DNA from: Capsulimonas sp. | Lineage (GTDB): Bacteria > Armatimonadota > Armatimonadia > Armatimonadales > Capsulimonadaceae | Direction: 5' to 3' | Assembly: GCA_025963815.1 (NCBI GenBank) | Contig: JAOQAA010000727.1 | Coordinates: 1-8,822, forward strand | Length of the DNA stretch: 8,822 nucleotides | In this document: positions 4,471-8,822 of the stretch, one piece after another | How the letters are laid out: each line of letters opens with the position of its first letter | Numbering within the stretch: the first letter of the stretch is position 1 | The notes under the pieces: model-generated | The model's database searches: none | Seen by the model: only the letters and a program-made list of their open reading frames with translations | What the model was told of the DNA's origin: nothing | Program-made: the position numbers and the translations under genes

Positions 4471-7185
4471 TCACACGCAGGAGTCGAGGTCGGCCTGCGC
4501 CTGACGCATGCCCAGCTTATCGCCGAGCTGGCGCCAGAGGAGGAGGCCTTCGGCGAGGCGCTTGCGGGCGGTCGGAAGATCGCCGAGGCGGAGAGCGGCG
4601 ACGCCGTTCATATGGACGCCGCCCGCCATGCCTTTGAGGTTGCCAGCGATACGATGCATCGCCGCGCTGCGGTCGGCCAGAGACTGGGCGTCCTGGTAAT
4701 CGCCGGAGCGCAGGGCGATGCGGGCGCCGCCGGCGAGGGTGCGCGCCGAGCCAAAGTGGTCGCGTGTGGATTGAAACAGCGCCTGGCTTTCGTCGAATGC
4801 GGTGCGGGCGGCGGCGATGTCATCGCCGTCGCAGAGGCATTCGCCCAGACTGCACAAAGCGCTGGCGAGCCGTTTCTGGTCACCCAGCGCACGTGCGGCG
4901 GCGACCGCGTCCTCCAGCCAGGGGCGCGCGCGGTCTGGCTCACGACGCGCAAGCTCCAGCGAGCCGGCGGCCTCCAGGGCGCGGATGCGGGCGATGGTGG
5001 GGACGTCGTCGTCGTGATATGTTAAGAATGTCTCCAGCCACTTCAAGCCTTCTTCGTGATGGCCGCGAACATCCCAAAAGCGCCATGAGCAGCCCGCCAG
5101 GCTCAAGCCGGCTTCATTGTCTTCCTGGGATCGGCCTAATCCGTCGTGATTGCGCCAGTGCAGAGCGGCGCGCAGGTTTTCAGCTTCGGCGTCCAGTCGA
5201 TCCAGCCAGAGAATTTGATCGGGTCCGGTAAGCTTCGGCGCGGCTTCCTCGGCGAGCGCCTGTCGCCACTGCGCATGCCGGCGTCCGAGCGGCAGGGCCT
5301 CGTCGGGTAACAATTGCTCCCAGGCGTATTCGCGCAGGGTTTCCAGCATGGAGAAGCGGATCACTTCCCCGAGCGCGTCGGTGACGAGCAGAGAATGCTG
5401 CCCAAGCTGGCTCAAAATATCGAATGCTTGCGGCTCTTCGCAGACCTCTTCGGCGGCTTCCAAGGTCCAGCCGCCTCGGAACACCGCGAGGCGGGCAAAG
5501 CACTGACGCAGCTCCGGATCGAGGCGTTCGCAGCTCCACTCCAGCGTCGCGCGCAGGCTGCGGTGCCGGGCGTCCATATCCGCGCGTCGGCTCACCAGCA
5601 GATTGAATCGCTGGGACAGTCGCGGCAGCATCTGCGCGGGGGTGAGCGCTCCCGCCCAGCCGGCGGCCAGCTCCAGCGCGAGGGGGATGCCTTCCAGTCG
5701 GCGGCAGAGCGCGGCGACGGTCGCCTGGTTTGCAGGCGTCAGCGCGAACTGCGGGCTGACCTGGCGGGCGCGGTCCAGAAACAGCTGCATGCTCGGCGTG
5801 AGCGCCGCCAGATCCGGCTCCTCGAACTCGTTCGGCGCCGGGAGGGGAGAAACGGGATAATCTTGCTCGCCGCCGAGGTTGAGACGCCGCCGCGAGGTGA
5901 CCAAGCACGTCAGTTCTTCCCGCTGCTCCAGCAGCATGCGGACGGTCTGCGCGCCTTCGTCCACCAAATGCTCCATCCCATCAAGCACCAGCAGCGTCCG
6001 TCCGCCGCCGAGACGCGTCAGACAATGCTCCCAAAGATCGCCGCCGGGAGGCGGGCCGGGGCGTAGCGAGTCGGCGATCGCCGAAATGAGGAGACTGGCG
6101 TCCCCGACATCGGTGAGAGGTGTGAACCAAACGCCGCCTGGGAAATGCGCCGCCACCCGGCGCGCCACTTCCAAAGCCAGCCGTGTTTTTCCCAAACCTC
6201 CGGAGCCGACGAGCGTTAGCAGCCGCGTGCTGGTCTCGTCATCAATCGCCGAGGTGAGCAGCACGGAAAGTGTTTCAATTTCCGTCTGGCGTCCAAAAAA
6301 TCGGGTAAGGCGGGCGGGCATGCCGCCGATCGGAGGAATGGGGATTTCACGCCGGGGCGCATCTGCCCCGACAGGAGTTCCGGGCTGCGGCGCGGTTTCG
6401 GCGACTGGCGCGGGAGCGAATACCAACGTGGGCGCACTGCGCAGCGGCTCGATCAGGGTCTGGATCTCCGCGCCCGGCATCGCGCGCAGTTCTTTCCAAA
6501 GCACCTGCTCCAGCTCCCGGAACTGCCGCAGCGCCTCCGCAATACGGCCATCGGCGGCGAGCACACGGATCACGTCCGCATGGCTCTCCTCGCGCAGCGG
6601 ATCCAGGCGGACCGCTTTGCGTGCATATTCCAGCGCCTGATCTCGGTCCCCGGCGTCGCTCAGCGCCTGAGCCAGGCGGCTGAGCGCGGTCAGATATTCT
6701 TCTTCCAGACGACGGCGCTCACCGAGCACCCAGTCATCATAATAGCCCGGCAGCAGCTCGCCGCCATAAGCGTCCACCGCCCGGCGCAGCGCCTTGACAC
6801 GCGCCTCCGCCGTGTCGGCGCGGGAGGCGGACGCCAGCGCATCCTCAAATTGTGAGACATCCGTGGAGACATCAGCGCTCAGGCGCACCGAAACCCGGTC
6901 GGCGATCAGCAGATCCGACGCATCCACGCACGCCGATTCCAGTGTCCGGCGCAGCGTCGAAAGCACTTGACGGAAGCGAATTCGGGTGGCGTCCGCGTCC
7001 TCATCGGGCCAGAGCATTTCGATCAGCTCTTCACGCGGGTGAGATCGGCGGCGATGCACCGCCAGGAACGCCAGCAGCGAGGCCGCTCGCCGGGTTTCAA
7101 AGCGTGCATTGGCGCCGCCAGGGCAGGGCACGACAAGATCGCCGAGCAGCTGAATTTGGAGCATGGGTTGGGGTGTGGTGTCCAT
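4471..7185 (-). CDS. AfsR/SARP-like regulator: winged helix, BTAD, STAND ATPase, TPR
   Basis: The 904-residue protein is a probable ATP-dependent transcription activator. Residues 9-82 form an OmpR-type winged helix (LQIQLLGDLVV; LIEMLWPDEDADATRIRFRQ). Residues 105-245 are the bacterial transcriptional activator domain with TPR-like helices (YGGELLPGYYDDWVLGERRR; ARKAVRLDPLREESH). A proline-rich linker (251-290) leads to a STAND/NB-ARC ATPase: Walker A GSGGLGKT (327-334), Walker B RTLLVLDGMEHL (396-407), VTSRR (429-433), GIPLALELA (499-507) and HRSLRATLEWS (541-551). The remainder (about 630-900) is TPR-like, the usual ligand or protein sensor. All ATPase motifs look intact. The ATG at 7185-7183 has no clear ribosome site, and neither does the internal Met8, so the message may be leaderless or SD-independent. 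The globin gene ends 104 bp upstream in the same direction. Its target genes are not evident. Confidence 0.93.
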   Translation of the reverse strand: MDTTPQPMLQIQLLGDLVVPCPGGANARFETRRAASLLAFLAVHRRRSHPREELIEMLWPDEDADATRIRFRQVLSTLRRTLESACVDASDLLIADRVSVRLSADVSTDVSQFEDALASASRADTAEARVKALRRAVDAYGGELLPGYYDDWVLGERRRLEEEYLTALSRLAQALSDAGDRDQALEYARKAVRLDPLREESHADVIRVLAADGRIAEALRQFRELEQVLWKELRAMPGAEIQTLIEPLRSAPTLVFAPAPVAETAPQPGTPVGADAPRREIPIPPIGGMPARLTRFFGRQTEIETLSVLLTSAIDDETSTRLLTLVGSGGLGKTRLALEVARRVAAHFPGGVWFTPLTDVGDASLLISAIADSLRPGPPPGGDLWEHCLTRLGGGRTLLVLDGMEHLVDEGAQTVRMLLEQREELTCLVTSRRRLNLGGEQDYPVSPLPAPNEFEEPDLAALTPSMQLFLDRARQVSPQFALTPANQATVAALCRRLEGIPLALELAAGWAGALTPAQMLPRLSQRFNLLVSRRADMDARHRSLRATLEWSCERLDPELRQCFARLAVFRGGWTLEAAEEVCEEPQAFDILSQLGQHSLLVTDALGEVIRFSMLETLREYAWEQLLPDEALPLGRRHAQWRQALAEEAAPKLTGPDQILWLDRLDAEAENLRAALHWRNHDGLGRSQEDNEAGLSLAGCSWRFWDVRGHHEEGLKWLETFLTYHDDDVPTIARIRALEAAGSLELARREPDRARPWLEDAVAAARALGDQKRLASALCSLGECLCDGDDIAAARTAFDESQALFQSTRDHFGSARTLAGGARIALRSGDYQDAQSLADRSAAMHRIAGNLKGMAGGVHMNGVAALRLGDLPTARKRLAEGLLLWRQLGDKLGMRQAQADLDSCV

Positions 7186-7210
7186 AAAATGCGAAGGGAA
7201 GTACCGGACA

Positions 7211-7262
7211 AAATCTCAAAGGATAATTTCGGTAATAATGAGTGCTTTTCCTTCTGAGATTT
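7211..7262. promoter_or_regulatory. Inverted repeat upstream of the AfsR-like gene
   Basis: AAATCTCAAAGGA (7211-7223) is repeated in reverse complement at 7249-7262 with one extra base; the outer 8 bp AAATCTCA/TGAGATTT are perfect and the loop is about 25 nt. It lies between the globin stop and the AfsR-like start. It could be a protein-binding site for the regulator's promoter or a weak terminator after the globin gene. No clear -35/-10 pair is visible here. Confidence 0.45.
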
Positions 7263-7289
7263 CGCACCGCTCCCAGTCATTTCCCCCTG

Positions 7290-7724
7290 CTATCGCCGGC
7301 CCCGCGCAACGACCCCTTCGGATGCCGCCTGCTTCATCACCGTCGCCATCAATGTATAGACATCGGTCCAGGCGGCCTTATGCGCCGCCGTGAACGCCTC
7401 CGGACCGAGCTCCGCCTCCAGCGCGCCGAGGAGGGCGGTCGCCACGGTGTCGTAATGGGCGTCCTGAACTCCATAGCCGCCATGACGTTTTCCGAGCTGC
7501 CACAAAACCGGGACGAGTTCGTCCAACCGCTCCAAACTGTCGACTGCTGTCGCCAGCACATCCATCAGCTTCTTCTGCTGCGACTTCATGTCCCCGAGGA
7601 ACATCGGCCTCAGGGTTGGGTCCAGCGTGAAAAGGCGGGCGTAAAACGCGGCCGCCACTTCGACGGCGCGTGGTTTCACGTCGCTGAAATTCTGCACGAT
7701 CAAGTCTTTCTGTTCGGGTGTCAT
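7290..7724 (-). CDS. Single-domain globin of the flavohaemoglobin/Vitreoscilla haemoglobin class
   Basis: The 144-residue protein is a haem-binding globin without a reductase domain, expected in the cytoplasm to bind O2 or handle nitric oxide. Visible landmarks are Tyr28 in FYARLF (B10 position), Phe42 in MFLGDM (CD1), Gln49/50 (E7 region), and the proximal His81 in LGKRHGGYGV, followed by AHYDTVATALLGALEAELG and the H-helix AWTDVYTLMATVMKQAA. Length matches single-domain bacterial haemoglobins. The ATG at 7724 is preceded by GGAGGAGAAAGG (7744-7733); the AAAGG part is at usable distance. It lies directly upstream of, and in the same direction as, the AfsR-like gene, and divergent from the HAF-repeat gene. 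Whether it is NO-detoxifying, O2-storing or a sensor cannot be told from sequence. Confidence 0.93.
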   Translation of the reverse strand: MTPEQKDLIVQNFSDVKPRAVEVAAAFYARLFTLDPTLRPMFLGDMKSQQKKLMDVLATAVDSLERLDELVPVLWQLGKRHGGYGVQDAHYDTVATALLGALEAELGPEAFTAAHKAAWTDVYTLMATVMKQAASEGVVARGRR

Positions 7725-7777
7725 CTTCTCGCCCTTTCTCCTCCAGTGTTTACTGCTTTATCATAACGCGCTATCGT

Positions 7778-7788
7778 GAGATAATCGT
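7778..7788 (+). promoter_or_regulatory. GAGATAATCGT box, copy 1
   Basis: This 11-mer occurs twice, exactly, in the short divergent gap; the second copy is 56 bp away at 7834-7844. Copy 1 falls in the spacer of a candidate minus-strand globin promoter (TTGAAA at 7798-7793, weak GATAGC at 7775-7770). It also overlaps a direct repeat of ATCGTGA (7773-7779 and 7784-7790). A binding site for a regulator shared by both divergent genes is plausible but unproven. Confidence 0.45.
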
Positions 7789-7820
7789 GATATTTCAAAC
7801 CATTATTTATTTCAGGCAAG

Positions 7821-7849
7821 CTTAAATATTCCCGAGATAATCGTATAAT
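7821..7849 (+). promoter_or_regulatory. Candidate promoter of the HAF-repeat gene
   Basis: A perfect -10 TATAAT (7844-7849) is paired at 17 nt with a weak -35 CTTAAA (7821-7826). The start would be near 7856, giving a leader of about 93 nt. The leader contains a small hairpin CCCGC-AAG-GCGGG at 7911-7923 shortly before the ribosome site; it lacks a T-run and is not a convincing terminator. Confidence 0.5.
7834..7844 (+). promoter_or_regulatory. GAGATAATCGT box, copy 2
   Basis: This is an exact second copy of the 11-mer at 7778-7788. Its last base is the first T of the perfect TATAAT (7844-7849) of the plus-strand promoter, so a protein bound here would cover the -35/-10 spacer and block that promoter. 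Confidence 0.45.
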
Positions 7850-7948
7850 GAAAGCGGTGATACGAACCAGCGGTTATTTTGCAGGCATCGTTTCTCGACA
7901 GCACATCGCCCCCGCAAGGCGGGAGGACAGGATTTAGGAGAATCGATC

Positions 7949-8822
7949 ATGAAGGATCGCCTTTGGAACGGCGGCGTCGTCGCCGCCGGACTTATCTTTT
8001 ACGCGCTGCATTCTGTCGCGGCCGCGCCTAGTAACCCGCAGTATACGTATCGGGATGTCGGCATGAACGCGCCTGTGGGCCTCAACCAGGCCAGCGACGC
8101 GTACGGCATGGGGATCCTCACACCCAATGGGGCCGTTGGGACAAACATCAATGGCGGCATCGGCGTTTTTTGGAGCGCGGCAGGCGGAACGGTCAATCTC
8201 CCTCATCTGCCGTACGCAAACTGGAACGATCGGTCCCTGTTTTCCGTGGCGGGAATGAACGATCGCGGACAGATTATCGGCTACTCGCAGGTGACCGGCG
8301 CGACCGTTCACCCATTTCTCTGGACGCCTTCCTCGGATAAAAAATCCGGATCGATGATCGATCTTGGCGTTCTCACGCGTGGCGTGGATCAATCTCTCAA
8401 GCCGACGGCGATCAATTACCGCGGCCAGGTGGTCGGAATTACCGCCGGCGCGTCGCCGCAGCACGGCTTCCTTTACACATATCTGAGCCACGACGGCGTT
8501 CCCGGCAACGTGCAGATGAAGGATCTAGGCGAGTTTACGCCCTGCGCTATCGATAATTCCGGGCGGGTTTATGGAGTCCGCAATCATGTGCTGGCGATTT
8601 ATGACGCCGGAACATATGTTAATCCAGGATTGCCGGCGGGATTCTCTCCATCGAACAGTACGGTCTCGTTCCATGGCCGAAATGCGTCGGGCGACATTTA
8701 TGGGACGGTCACGAACGCCTCTTCGCATGTCTTCTTTGCCTGGCTTCCGACGCCGAACGCCGCGATCGGCGTCGGTCGTTTCGTGACCATCACACCGGGC
8801 GCTGCGGCTCAGGCGAGCGCCA
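7949..8822 (+). CDS. Secreted HAF-repeat protein, 5' part (runs off the window)
   Basis: The frame stays open for 291 codons from ATG 7949 to the right edge, so the C-terminus is missing. TAGGAG (7935-7940) lies 8 nt before the start. A signal peptide is evident: KDR, then a hydrophobic stretch GVVAAGLIFYAL, with likely cleavage after VAAA (residues 23-26). The mature part contains repeats of the HAF type (extracellular repeat, named for its motif), recognisable by D-L-G followed by A-I-N-x-x-G-Q-V-V-G: AGMNDRGQIIGYS (101-113), HPFLWTP then DLGVLTRG and AINYRGQVVG (121-163), KDLGEFTPCAIDNSGRVYGV (191-210) and RNASGDIYG (244-252). Such repeats probably fold as a beta-propeller-like domain. The substrate or partner is unknown. 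Family is fairly sure, function is not. Confidence 0.88.
   Translation, partial: MKDRLWNGGVVAAGLIFYALHSVAAAPSNPQYTYRDVGMNAPVGLNQASDAYGMGILTPNGAVGTNINGGIGVFWSAAGGTVNLPHLPYANWNDRSLFSVAGMNDRGQIIGYSQVTGATVHPFLWTPSSDKKSGSMIDLGVLTRGVDQSLKPTAINYRGQVVGITAGASPQHGFLYTYLSHDGVPGNVQMKDLGEFTPCAIDNSGRVYGVRNHVLAIYDAGTYVNPGLPAGFSPSNSTVSFHGRNASGDIYGTVTNASSHVFFAWLPTPNAAIGVGRFVTITPGAAAQASA

Noticed and set aside
5180..6066. Open frames of about 240-250 codons on both strands across the AfsR-like gene
   Set aside because: They lie in alternative frames of a gene with intact ATPase motifs and their Arg/Ala/Pro-rich translations match nothing recognisable.
7856..7948. Possible riboswitch in the leader of the HAF-repeat gene
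   Set aside because: Only one short CCCGC/GCGGG hairpin is visible and no conserved riboswitch core could be recognised.
1..8822. CRISPR array, tRNA or rRNA genes, and transposase genes
   Set aside because: No regularly spaced direct repeats, cloverleaf or rRNA-like sequence, and no transposase-like translation were seen on either strand.

Overview
The window looks like a moderately GC-rich chromosomal segment of a free-living heterotroph, most likely a member of Armatimonadota (Capsulimonas-like) or a related lineage. The main pointers are a DUF1559-type pseudopilin whose N-terminus runs from [18 protein letters not shown] into [12 protein letters not shown], a HAF-repeat secreted protein, an AfsR/SARP-like regulator and a LacI-family carbohydrate regulator. 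The taxonomic call is inference from protein style only.

Layout: (1) 1-343, minus strand, the 5' part of a DUF1559-type pseudopilin gene. (2) 344-684, a divergent control region with two copies of a 14-bp CCC..CG..GGG operator. (3) 685-1776, plus strand, a LacI-family repressor. (4) 1777-1981, a large stem-loop element of about 80-bp arms filling the convergent gap. (5) 1979-3886, minus strand, a secreted GH13 neopullulanase/cyclomaltodextrinase (SusA-like) behind a perfect TTGACA-17-TATAAT promoter, with a third copy of the same operator at its predicted transcription start. (6) 4098-4289, plus strand, a 63-residue probable single-pass membrane protein preceded by a different LacI-type palindrome, CGAAGCGCTTCG. 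(7) 4291-4470, a second palindromic element in the next convergent gap. (8) 4471-7185, minus strand, an AfsR-like regulator (winged helix, BTAD, STAND ATPase, TPR). (9) 7290-7724, minus strand, a single-domain Vitreoscilla/flavohaemoglobin-type globin just upstream of it. (10) 7725-7948, a divergent control region with an exactly repeated 11-mer. (11) 7949 to the window end, plus strand, a secreted HAF-repeat protein, incomplete.

How it fits together: three nearly identical operators sit upstream of the pseudopilin, the LacI-type repressor and the neopullulanase, each with a CpG at its exact centre as expected for LacI-family sites. This suggests an autoregulated starch/maltodextrin regulon in which a pilin-like secreted protein is switched on together with an exported alpha-glucan hydrolase. 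That link is the most interesting point of the window. The globin and AfsR-like gene may form a second, unrelated transcription unit.
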